Source: an uncultured Ruminococcus sp.
GTDB taxonomy: Bacteria; Bacillota; Clostridia; Oscillospirales; Ruminococcaceae
DNA length: 7,200 bases
NCBI GenBank assembly: GCA_900550695.1
Contig: URTF01000096.1
Location: 1 to 7,200, forward strand
Direction: 5' to 3'
This document shows, one piece after another, positions 1 to 5,239 of this stretch. A model generated the notes under the pieces. That model was not told the DNA's origin and ran no database searches. It saw nothing but the letters and a program-made list of their open reading frames with translations. The position numbers and the translations under genes were made by a program. The number at the start of each line of letters is the position of its first letter. Position 1 is the stretch's first letter.

Positions 1-67
1 CTTCAAAATCGTGGAATGCGTTAAAAAGGTCGTAAGTTTTCTTTTCAAAAGGTGTGATGCCATACAT
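1..67 (-). CDS. hsp20: Small heat shock protein (Hsp20), N-terminal fragment cut by window edge
   Basis: Only the first 22 codons are in the window, starting at ATG 65-67 and reading leftwards. The peptide begins MYGITPFEKKTYDLF and is identical over all 22 residues to the N-terminus of the complete Hsp20 at 205-627; the DNA differs at only two synonymous positions. A strong ribosome binding site, AGGAGG (75-80, minus strand), sits 7 nt before the ATG. The alpha-crystallin domain that would prove the family lies outside the window, so the call rests on the identity to its neighbour. Both genes point the same way and are 137 nt apart, so this is the downstream member of a tandem pair. No CIRCE operator is visible in the gap, so it is either co-transcribed with the upstream copy or has a promoter I cannot identify. 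Confidence 0.85.
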   Translation of the reverse strand, partial: MYGITPFEKKTYDLFNAFHDFE

Positions 68-80
68 AAAGATCCCTCCT
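1..80. repeat. Copy 1 of duplicated hsp20 5' end
   Basis: Positions 1-80 align without gaps to 561-640 with 77 of 80 bases identical. The differences are two synonymous third-codon changes and one base beside the ribosome binding site. Similarity stops just upstream of the ribosome binding site, so the untranslated leaders differ. The repeat presumably continues leftwards through the rest of the paralogous gene outside the window. Confidence 0.9.
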
Positions 81-82
81 TG

Positions 83-150
83 AAGGGGACGCCCCCTTGG
101 GCAGTTCGCAGGCAACTTTGCGTGTCACCTAAAGTTTGCTGCCCGGTGAC
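83..150 (-). promoter_or_regulatory. Structured leader of the downstream hsp20 copy
   Basis: The 137-nt gap between the two hsp20 genes holds several inverted repeats just ahead of the ribosome binding site at 75-80. A short hairpin has AAGGGG (83-88) and CCCCTT (93-98) around a 4-nt loop. GGGCAG (99-104) can pair with CTGCCC (139-144), enclosing AACTTT (114-119) opposite AAAGTT (131-136). GTCACC (124-129) can pair with GGTGAC (145-150), which would compete with the previous fold. Small heat shock genes often carry RNA thermometers in this position (ROSE and fourU types), but I see no clear match to either, and none of the arms noted here covers the ribosome binding site itself. A transcript attenuator or processing site is equally possible. 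Confidence 0.35.
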
Positions 151-204
151 GTTAATTACTGTGATTTGTTTGTGTTGGTTTAAATGTCGGGAACGCTTGA
201 AAGA

Positions 205-627
205 TTATTTGATCTCAAGCCTCTTTGCAACGGGTTCTGCCGGAGCTTTCTTAGGAAGATCGAGAATAAGGATACCGTTCTTGTACTCGGCTTCGATCTT
301 GTCAACATCGACAGCACTTACGTCAAAGCTTCTCTGATACGAACCGTAGGAACGTTCACGGCGGATATACTTGCCGTCCTTGTCCTTTTCATCGTTTTCG
401 GTGTTATGCTCGGCTGTGATAACGAGGTTGTCGCCGTCAAGGTCAAGCTTGATATCGTCCTTTTCAAAGCCCGGAAGTTCAGCTTCGAGAACGAACTTGT
501 CGCCCTCATCTTTTATATCGGTCTTGCAGCTTGCAAGTGCCGTTCCGCTGAAGAAGTTATCTTCAAAATCGTGGAATGCGTTAAAAAGGTCGTAAGTTTT
601 CTTTTCAAAAGGTGTAATACCATACAT
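205..627 (-). CDS. hsp20: Small heat shock protein, Hsp20/alpha-crystallin family
   Basis: A complete 140-residue protein, a normal length for a bacterial small heat shock protein. Family members form oligomeric, ATP-independent cytoplasmic chaperones that hold unfolding proteins for refolding by DnaK or other machines. A variable N-terminal arm (about 1-32) precedes the alpha-crystallin domain (about 33-126). Conserved marks include AELPGF (49-54), ERSYGSYQRSF (91-101) and the near-diagnostic A-x-x-x-NG-I-L stretch AEYKNGIL (113-120), followed by a short tail with an IxI-type oligomerisation motif (LEI, 137-139). The acidic, lysine-rich stretch at 76-86 is the usual variable loop. ATG 625-627 is chosen because AAAGGAGA lies just upstream and the same start is conserved in the paralog. 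Regulation is probably by HrcA through the CIRCE element at 817-843, about 190 nt upstream. The family is certain; the exact gene name is not. Confidence 0.95.
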   Translation of the reverse strand: MYGITPFEKKTYDLFNAFHDFEDNFFSGTALASCKTDIKDEGDKFVLEAELPGFEKDDIKLDLDGDNLVITAEHNTENDEKDKDGKYIRRERSYGSYQRSFDVSAVDVDKIEAEYKNGILILDLPKKAPAEPVAKRLEIK

Positions 628-640
628 AAAGATCTCTCCT
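561..640. repeat. Copy 2 of duplicated hsp20 5' end
   Basis: The partner of 1-80, offset by exactly 560 bases. It covers codons 1-22 of the complete hsp20 gene and its ribosome binding site. The pattern fits a tandem gene duplication, either recent or kept similar by gene conversion. Confidence 0.9.
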
Positions 641-816
641 TTGAGTCATATTTTTCTTTTTGTTTGAAATGAACGTTTTGATTTTTTCTGCTCGGCTCAC
701 GCCTTACATATTCTTCATTGTTCTTTCCATTGGTACCATTTCCTTTCTTTCATTGTCTATATGATACCCCCCTTATGTGATGAAATTATGATAAGTTTGT
801 CAATGTTCAAAGAAAA

Positions 817-843
817 TTAGCAGTCTTGCTATGAGAGTGCTAA
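817..843 (-). promoter_or_regulatory. CIRCE operator (HrcA binding site)
   Basis: The plus strand reads TTAGCAGTC, nine bases, then GAGTGCTAA. The CIRCE consensus is TTAGCACTC-N9-GAGTGCTAA, so the right arm matches 9 of 9, the left arm 8 of 9, and the spacer is exactly nine. CIRCE is the operator of the heat-shock repressor HrcA, which in Firmicutes typically controls groESL and dnaK operons. Here the gene it faces is hsp20, with the element about 190 nt upstream of the ATG. It overlaps the expected start site of the promoter candidate at 845-873, a typical arrangement for repression. Confidence 0.9.
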
Positions 844-844
844 T

Positions 845-873
845 TTAACATTAAAACAACGCAGATACGTCAA
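845..873 (-). promoter_or_regulatory. Candidate hsp20 promoter ahead of CIRCE
   Basis: On the minus strand, TTGACG (868-873) is a good -35 box. Seventeen bases later comes TGTTAA (845-850), a weak -10 match; TTAAAT with a 19-nt spacer is an alternative. Transcription would begin near 838, inside the CIRCE element, so HrcA would block it. The leader would be about 210 nt. A second -35-like TTGACA at 798-803, on the other side of CIRCE, lacks a good -10 at normal spacing. The choice rests on position relative to CIRCE. Confidence 0.5.
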
Positions 874-907
874 TTTTGGGCAATGTTAATTACCTTTCGC
901 AGGTTTA

Positions 908-999
908 TTAACACTATATCTTTAATAAAAAGCCGCTGCTTTACTTAGGCTTAACATACTTAGGCTTTCGGAATTAACATTGGAAGAGTTACAATAACA
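908..999 (+). promoter_or_regulatory. Candidate Pho boxes upstream of pstS
   Basis: TTAACA hexamers occur at 908-913, 951-956 and 974-979, with related copies TTACAA (989-994) and ATAACA (994-999), and TTAATT at 886-891 further up. The starts are about 22, 43, 23 and 20 nt apart, roughly whole numbers of helical turns. PhoP of Bacillus subtilis binds TT(A/T/C)ACA-like repeats spaced about 11 bp apart, so these are plausible sites for the response regulator at 4556-5239. The intermediate 11-bp copies are degenerate or missing and the DNA is AT-rich, so the call is an inference supported by context. Confidence 0.5.
942..967 (+). repeat. 11-bp direct repeat TACTTAGGCTT
   Basis: TACTTAGGCTT occurs at 942-952 and again at 957-967, an exact repeat with a 15-bp period. 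The first TTAACA candidate Pho box (951-956) bridges the two copies. It could be a binding site for another regulator or a small slippage duplication; I do not recognise it. Confidence 0.6.
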
Positions 1000-1026
1000 T
1001 TGTGCCAAAAAGGAAAATATGATAAT
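1000..1026 (+). promoter_or_regulatory. Candidate pstS promoter
   Basis: GATAAT (1021-1026) is a good -10 box, preceded at 15-nt spacing by the weak -35-like TTGTGC (1000-1005). A poor -35 box is usual for promoters that rely on an activator bound just upstream, and the candidate Pho boxes end at 999. Transcription would start near 1033, leaving a leader of about 15 nt that would nearly begin at the ribosome binding site. An alternative -10, TACAAT at 990-995, would give a longer leader and is more comfortable for ribosome binding. Confidence 0.45.
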
Positions 1027-1047
1027 TTGAAAGGTATGGTATCTATT

Positions 1048-1857
1048 ATGAAAAAGACAACAACAGCTATTATCGGAGCAGTTTTATCCGCAGCACTTCT
1101 CGCAGGCTGCGGCAGCACGGAAACTTCACACACGGTTTCCACAGACGGTTCTACATCAATGGAAAAGGTCATCGGGATCCTGAGCGAAAGCTATTCCGAA
1201 AAGCACCAGAACGTTAAGATCACATATAACCCGACGGGTTCTTCCGCAGGCATCTCCGCAGTAGGCGAGGGCAGATGTGATATCGGACTTTCCAGCCGTG
1301 CGCTCAAAGACGAGGAAACGGCAACTTATGATTCCGCTATCGTTGCTTATGACGGCATCTCTATTATAGTAAACACCGAAAACAAGATCGACAACCTCTC
1401 CGTTTCCGATATTGCCGATATCTACACAGGCAAGATCACAAACTGGTCCGAACTTGGCGGCGATGATAACCCGATCGTCTGCATCGGCAGAGAAGCAGCT
1501 TCGGGCACCCGTGACGGCTTTGAATCCGTAACAGGCACAAAGGATTCCTGCGTATATGCTCAGGAGCTTACCTCAACGGGTGACGTTATCCAGACAGTTT
1601 CCTCCAACCCGAATGCTATCGGCTACGCTTCAACAGCTTCCGTAAAGGACACGGTAAAGACACTTTCCGTTGAAAATGTAATGCCTACGAATGATACTAT
1701 TCTCGACGGCAGCTACAAGATCAGCAGAGCATTCTACTTCATCACAGTCAAGGGCAAGGCACTTTCCGATGACGCTCAGAAGTTCTACGATTTCTGCATG
1801 AGCAGCGAAGCAGATGAATATATTGCTTCTGCAGGTGCAGTTCCAACAACCAAGTAA
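1048..1857 (+). CDS. pstS: Phosphate-binding lipoprotein PstS
   Basis: The extracellular phosphate receptor of the high-affinity Pst ABC transporter, 269 residues. It captures inorganic phosphate and delivers it to PstC and PstA. A lipoprotein signal peptide has a positive start (MKKTT), a hydrophobic core and the lipobox LAGC with Cys21 as the lipidation site. Ligand-binding motifs of the family follow: DGSTS (33-37), PTGSSAGI (62-69), GLSSR (80-84) and REAASGTRDGFE (148-159). These match the serine, threonine, arginine and aspartate contacts known for phosphate in PstS proteins. ATG 1048 is chosen because it places the signal peptide at the N-terminus; upstream in-frame starts at 1000 and 1036 would add an implausible extension. 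GAAAGG (1029-1034) is the best ribosome binding site, rather far at 13 nt. First gene of the operon, 17 nt before pstC. Likely induced by low phosphate. Confidence 0.96.
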   Translation: MKKTTTAIIGAVLSAALLAGCGSTETSHTVSTDGSTSMEKVIGILSESYSEKHQNVKITYNPTGSSAGISAVGEGRCDIGLSSRALKDEETATYDSAIVAYDGISIIVNTENKIDNLSVSDIADIYTGKITNWSELGGDDNPIVCIGREAASGTRDGFESVTGTKDSCVYAQELTSTGDVIQTVSSNPNAIGYASTASVKDTVKTLSVENVMPTNDTILDGSYKISRAFYFITVKGKALSDDAQKFYDFCMSSEADEYIASAGAVPTTK

Positions 1858-1874
1858 ACTAAGTGAGGCTCTTT

Positions 1875-2810
1875 ATGGAAAGATCGGTCATAGTAAATTC
1901 AGTCAGCGGCGAAAGTGAAGCGGAACGCAGGAAAGACAATGTCCTGCGCACGCTTTCCAAGGCTTCGGACAAGGTAATGTCGGGATTCTTCACGATATGC
2001 GGTTCGGCTTCTATCGCGCTTGTAATTGTTATAACAGCATTTCTCGTAAGCTCGGGCGTTCCGGCTATCCGTGAGATCGGACTCAAAGAGTTCCTCTTCG
2101 GAAAGGTATGGCAGCCGACTGCGGCAGAGGCTTCTTACGGGATACTCCCGTTCATACTTTCCTCCTTCTATGCAACGGCGGCAGCGGTCGTTATAAGCGT
2201 TCCGCTCGGTATCCTCACAGCGGTTTTCATCACACAGTTTGCAGGCGAAAAGCTTGCTTCGTTCCTCTCCTCCGCAGTTGAGATGCTCGCAGGAATCCCC
2301 TCGGTCGTATATGGTCTTCTCGGAATGATCTATATCGTTCCTGCGGTAAGAAACACATTCGGACTTCCTGACGGTGCCTGCCTTTTCGCAGCAGTTATCG
2401 TGCTTGCGGTAATGCTTCTTCCGTCCGTTATCTCCGTTTCGGCGAGCGCAATAAGAGCTGTTCCCCACGAATACACAGAGGGTTCTCTTGCACTCGGCGC
2501 AGACAAGACAGAAACTATTTTTAAAGTAATTCTTCCTGCCGCAAAGAGCGGTATCTCCGCTGCAGTTGTCCTCGGTATAGGCAGAGCGGTCGGCGAAGCA
2601 ATGGCTGTAATGATGGTTTCGGGCAACGTTCCGAATATGCCGAAGCTTTTCGGCAGCGTCCGTTTCCTTACAACGGCTGTTGCGAGTGAAATGTCCTATT
2701 CTTCTGGACTTCACAGAGAAGCGCTTTTCTCCGTTGCGCTTGTGCTGTTCGTGTTTATCCTTGCAATAAATCTTGTGCTGAACCTTTTAACAAGAAAGGG
2801 AAAGAATTAA
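1875..2810 (+). CDS. pstC: Phosphate ABC transporter permease PstC
   Basis: One of the two membrane subunits that form the phosphate channel; 311 residues, normal for PstC. A hydrophilic cytoplasmic N-terminus of about 35 residues precedes six probable membrane segments (about 38-60, 90-120, 131-156, 166-186, 226-250 and 281-305). The EAA loop that contacts the ATPase reads EYTEGSLALGADKTETIF (199-216) and leads into ILPAAKSGI. The PstC-type sequence EMLAGIPSVVYGLLG (136-150) is clear. ATG 1875 follows GAGG (1865-1868) with a 6-nt gap; an in-frame GTG at 1863 overlaps that site and is rejected. The long first cytoplasmic tail and its position directly after pstS favour PstC over PstA. Translation is probably coupled to pstA, which starts one base after this stop codon. 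Confidence 0.95.
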   Translation: MERSVIVNSVSGESEAERRKDNVLRTLSKASDKVMSGFFTICGSASIALVIVITAFLVSSGVPAIREIGLKEFLFGKVWQPTAAEASYGILPFILSSFYATAAAVVISVPLGILTAVFITQFAGEKLASFLSSAVEMLAGIPSVVYGLLGMIYIVPAVRNTFGLPDGACLFAAVIVLAVMLLPSVISVSASAIRAVPHEYTEGSLALGADKTETIFKVILPAAKSGISAAVVLGIGRAVGEAMAVMMVSGNVPNMPKLFGSVRFLTTAVASEMSYSSGLHREALFSVALVLFVFILAINLVLNLLTRKGKN

Positions 2811-2811
2811 G

Positions 2812-3672
2812 ATGAATGATAGAAATACTGCTGTCCGCAGAGTAAAAAGCGGAGCGCTGAAAGCGTCTATATATGTATCGGCTGCTGTCGTGTGCATTCT
2901 GGCTGCGGCGATCGCAATAGTAGTGCTTGTAAAGGGTCTGCCGCATATAACATTGCAGTTCCTGACCGAAAAGCCGAGCCTTTTAACGGGAACGATAGGG
3001 ATCCTCCCGAACATTTTAAACACGCTTTATATTATATTCTTCACAATGGTGATCGTTATACCGCTCGGCATCGGTGCGGCGGTATATCTTAACGAGTATG
3101 CGAAAAACAAGAAGCTGACGGGTCTTATCGGACTTGCTGCGGAAACGCTTTCGGGTATTCCGTCGATAATCTACGGACTTGTCGGAATGTTGATATTCGT
3201 TCAGTTCTGCGGCTTCGGTACAAGCCTTATCGCAGGTGCAATGACGCTCGTTATCATGACGCTCCCCACAATAATGAGAACTACGGAGGAAAGCCTTAAA
3301 GCTGTTCCTCAGAGCTACCGTGAAGGTGCGCTCGCACTCGGTTCGGGCAAGTGGAGAATGCTCCGCACGGTCGTGCTTCCAAGTGCTGTTGACGGTATCA
3401 TCACGGGTGTTATCCTTGCTGTCGGCAGAATTACGGGCGAATCGGCTGCACTGTTCTTCACGGCAGGTATGGCAAACGAGATCTACGGCTTTGCACAGGC
3501 TGCTTCGAGCGGCAACGCAGGTTCAACGCTCACAGTTTCGCTTTATATGTATGCAAAGGAGCGAGGCGAATTCGATACAGCTTTCGCTGTCGCTGCAATA
3601 CTTCTTATACTCACACTGCTGCTCAATTTCGGAGCAAAGTATGCGCAGAAGCACTTCGCCGAGCGCTCATAA
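2812..3672 (+). CDS. pstA: Phosphate ABC transporter permease PstA
   Basis: The second channel subunit, 286 residues, the usual PstA length. It has a short cytoplasmic start, then about six membrane segments (about 18-41, 63-94, 103-131, 136-153, 194-219 and 255-274). The EAA loop is REGALALGSGKWRMLRTV (170-187), followed by VLPSAVDGI, and the family stretch ETLSGIPSIIYGLVG (111-125) parallels that of PstC. GRITGESAALFFTAG (205-219) is typical of PstA. GAAAGGG (2794-2800), inside the end of pstC, serves as ribosome binding site 11 nt before the ATG. The gene begins one base after the pstC stop, which points to translational coupling and equal subunit production. Confidence 0.95.
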   Translation: MNDRNTAVRRVKSGALKASIYVSAAVVCILAAAIAIVVLVKGLPHITLQFLTEKPSLLTGTIGILPNILNTLYIIFFTMVIVIPLGIGAAVYLNEYAKNKKLTGLIGLAAETLSGIPSIIYGLVGMLIFVQFCGFGTSLIAGAMTLVIMTLPTIMRTTEESLKAVPQSYREGALALGSGKWRMLRTVVLPSAVDGIITGVILAVGRITGESAALFFTAGMANEIYGFAQAASSGNAGSTLTVSLYMYAKERGEFDTAFAVAAILLILTLLLNFGAKYAQKHFAERS

Positions 3673-3684
3673 TGAGGTTTATTT

Positions 3685-4443
3685 ATGGCTAATGATTCAA
3701 TTATTACCGCTGAAAATTTAAATTTGTGGTATGGAAACAACCACGCACTCAAAAATATCAGCATAAAGCTCCCGAGAAACCGCATCACCGCACTTATCGG
3801 ACCTTCGGGCTGCGGAAAATCAACATTTCTCCGCTGTCTTAACCGAATGAACGACCTTGTTGACGGCTGTAAGATCGAGGGAAACATCACACTCGAAAAC
3901 GAGGATATCTACGGCGATATGGACGTGACAAAGCTCCGCCGCCGTGTCGGAATGGTGTTCCAGAAGCCGAACCCGTTCCCGATGAGCATTTATGACAATG
4001 TTGCTTACGGTCCGAGGATACACGGTATCCGTTCAAAGGCAAAGCTTGACGAGATAGTTGAAAAGTCGCTCAAAGGTGCGGCTATCTGGGACGAATGTAA
4101 GGACAGACTGAAAAAATCCGCACTTGGAATGAGCGGCGGTCAGCAGCAGCGTCTTTGCATCGCAAGAGCAATCGCAGTTGAACCCGAAGTCCTGCTTATG
4201 GACGAGCCGACTTCCGCTCTCGACCCCATTTCAACATCGAAAATTGAGGAGCTTGCAATGGAGCTTCGTGAAAAATACACTATCGTAACGGTAACGCACA
4301 ATATGCAGCAGGCAGCCCGTATCGCCGACAAGACGGCATTCTTTCTGCTCGGTGAAGCTGTTGAATACGGCGACACGAAAGCTATCTTTGAGTCGCCCAA
4401 TGACGAGCGCACGGCAAATTACATCGGAGGACGCTTCGGTTGA
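3685..4443 (+). CDS. pstB: Phosphate ABC transporter ATPase PstB
   Basis: The cytoplasmic ATPase that powers phosphate import, 252 residues, the standard length. All ABC motifs are intact: Walker A GPSGCGKST (39-47), Q-loop Gln93 within VFQKPNPFPMSIYDNV, signature MSGGQQQR (149-156), Walker B VLLMDEP (169-175) with catalytic Glu174, D-loop SALD (177-180) and switch His205 in VTHNMQQAARIAD. The phrase QKPNPFPMSI is highly characteristic of PstB and separates it from other importer ATPases. GAGG (3674-3677), just after the pstA stop, lies 7 nt before the ATG. It is the last gene of the pst operon here. No phoU follows, although phoU is the usual downstream neighbour in many bacteria, and no clear terminator separates it from the regulator genes. 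Confidence 0.97.
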   Translation: MANDSIITAENLNLWYGNNHALKNISIKLPRNRITALIGPSGCGKSTFLRCLNRMNDLVDGCKIEGNITLENEDIYGDMDVTKLRRRVGMVFQKPNPFPMSIYDNVAYGPRIHGIRSKAKLDEIVEKSLKGAAIWDECKDRLKKSALGMSGGQQQRLCIARAIAVEPEVLLMDEPTSALDPISTSKIEELAMELREKYTIVTVTHNMQQAARIADKTAFFLLGEAVEYGDTKAIFESPNDERTANYIGGRFG

Positions 4444-4451
4444 TATTTTTC

Positions 4452-4480
4452 TTGCCAAACGCCGTCGGGTGTGGTAAAAT
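4452..4480 (+). promoter_or_regulatory. Promoter of the response regulator / kinase pair
   Basis: TTGCCA (4452-4457) and TAAAAT (4475-4480) are separated by exactly 17 nt, and TG at 4472-4473 gives an extended -10 element. This is the best vegetative-type promoter in the window. Transcription would begin near 4487 and give a leader of about 70 nt before the regulator's start codon. It allows the two-component genes to be expressed at a basal level independent of the pst operon, although read-through from pstB is also possible. Confidence 0.7.
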
Positions 4481-4517
4481 TAAGTGAACATTACAGGAAA
4501 TGCTGGTCAATTGGGTT

Positions 4518-4547
4518 TGATCGGCTTTTTCCCGATTATAACGGAGG
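4518..4547 (+). promoter_or_regulatory. Leader hairpin and strong ribosome binding site deciding a TTG start
   Basis: GGAGG at 4543-4547 lies 8 nt before TTG 4556-4558, a near-ideal ribosome binding site and the reason for choosing that start. Immediately upstream, TGATCGG (4518-4524) and CCGATTA (4532-4538) form a 7-bp stem with one G-T pair around the loop CTTTTTC. The hairpin ends 4 nt before GGAGG, so it could affect ribosome access. It is not followed by a T run, so it is not a typical terminator. Confidence 0.55.
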
Positions 4548-4555
4548 AAAACAAA

Positions 4556-5239
4556 TTGATCTATCTGCTTGAAGACGATGACAATATCCGCAAGCTTGTG
4601 TGCTATGCATTGACAAAGGACGGCTATGAAGCAAAAGGCTTCGCACTGCCGAGCGAATTCTGGGCTGAATTCGGAAAAGCCGAGCCGCAGCTTCTCATTC
4701 TTGATATAATGCTCCCCGAAGAGGACGGACTTACTATACTAAAAAAGCTTCGTGACGGCGGCAGCAGCGTCCCCGTTATAATGCTCACCGCCAAGAGCAG
4801 CGAATTCGACAAGGTGACGGGTCTTGACAGCGGTGCGGACGATTATCTCGCAAAGCCGTTCGGAATGACCGAGCTTTCCGCAAGAGTCCGTGCGCTCCTG
4901 CGGCGTTCCTCCAAGGGATCTGACGAGGATAAGTCTTTGCTCCGAAGCGGCGGAATAACACTTGACGACAAAAAGCACATCGTCCGTTCGGACGGCGAGG
5001 AGGTCACGCTCTCATTCAAGGAATACAGCCTGCTTGCGGCGCTGATGAAAGCGAACGGCAGCGTTGTTTCCCGTGAAAAGCTTCTGACCGATATCTGGGG
5101 CGAATATTACGAGGATTCGAGAACGCTCGATGTTCATATAAGAAAGCTTCGTGTAAAGCTCGGTGAAAACGGTGCGCTCATCAAGACGATAAAAAATGTC
5201 GGCTACCGGATAGGCGGAGAGGAAGCGTCCGATGACTAA
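4556..5239 (+). CDS. phoP: OmpR/PhoB-family response regulator, probable phosphate regulator
   Basis: A DNA-binding transcription factor of 227 residues, the usual length for this family. The receiver domain (1 to about 118) has the acidic pocket EDDD (6-9), phosphoacceptor Asp50 in LLILDIMLPEEDG, switch Thr79 in MLTAKSS, and Lys101 in DYLAKPFG. A winged-helix domain (about 132-222) carries the typical FKEYSLLAALM, SREKLLTDIWG and RTLDVHIRKLRVKLG stretches and ends in TIKNVGYRIG. The start is TTG 4556 because GGAGG lies 8 nt upstream and the protein then begins with the beta-1 strand IYLLEDD as family members do; GTG 4484 would add 24 unlikely residues. Its place between pstB and a PhoR-like kinase makes phosphate control very likely (named PhoP in Bacillus, PhoB in E. 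coli). That specificity is inferred from context, not visible in the sequence. Confidence 0.92.
   Translation: MIYLLEDDDNIRKLVCYALTKDGYEAKGFALPSEFWAEFGKAEPQLLILDIMLPEEDGLTILKKLRDGGSSVPVIMLTAKSSEFDKVTGLDSGADDYLAKPFGMTELSARVRALLRRSSKGSDEDKSLLRSGGITLDDKKHIVRSDGEEVTLSFKEYSLLAALMKANGSVVSREKLLTDIWGEYYEDSRTLDVHIRKLRVKLGENGALIKTIKNVGYRIGGEEASDD

Larger units (their letters stand above)
628..1047. other. Divergent intergenic control region, hsp20 / pstS
   Basis: A 420-bp AT-rich region between the leftward hsp20 gene and the rightward pstS gene. I find no convincing coding sequence in it. It contains the hsp20 leader (628 to about 840), the CIRCE operator, an hsp20 promoter candidate and, from about 880 rightwards, the candidate Pho boxes and the pstS promoter. 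A 5-bp stem (929-933/938-942) is too weak to call a terminator. Confidence 0.8.

Noticed and set aside
184..672. Plus-strand open frame of 162 codons, and another at 11-337
   Set aside because: They run antisense through the hsp20 genes, have no ribosome binding site, and their apparent repeated motif is just the antisense of the duplicated hsp20 start.
715..753. 12-codon upstream frame in the hsp20 leader (minus strand)
   Set aside because: It has no properly spaced ribosome binding site and nothing suggests a leader peptide; likely chance.
798..803. TTGACA on the minus strand as the main hsp20 -35 box
   Set aside because: The hexamer is perfect, but at 16-18 nt spacing the -10 (TCACAT) is poor, and the site lies downstream of CIRCE. 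It remains a secondary candidate.
929..942. AAAGC-CGCT-GCTTT hairpin as a terminator
   Set aside because: Only a 5-bp stem with no good T tract, and it lies upstream of a promoter region where no transcript is expected to end.
1000..1047. Upstream TTG start for pstS
   Set aside because: It would bury the lipoprotein signal peptide behind 16 extra residues and lies within the promoter region.
1899..2714. Long minus-strand open frame of 271 codons antisense to pstC
   Set aside because: Its composition is rich in Arg, Cys and Tyr with no recognisable domain, and it is the shadow of a clear pstC gene.
4425..4455. T run after pstB as an intrinsic terminator
   Set aside because: The preceding sequence forms at best a 4-bp stem with a G-T pair, too weak to call.
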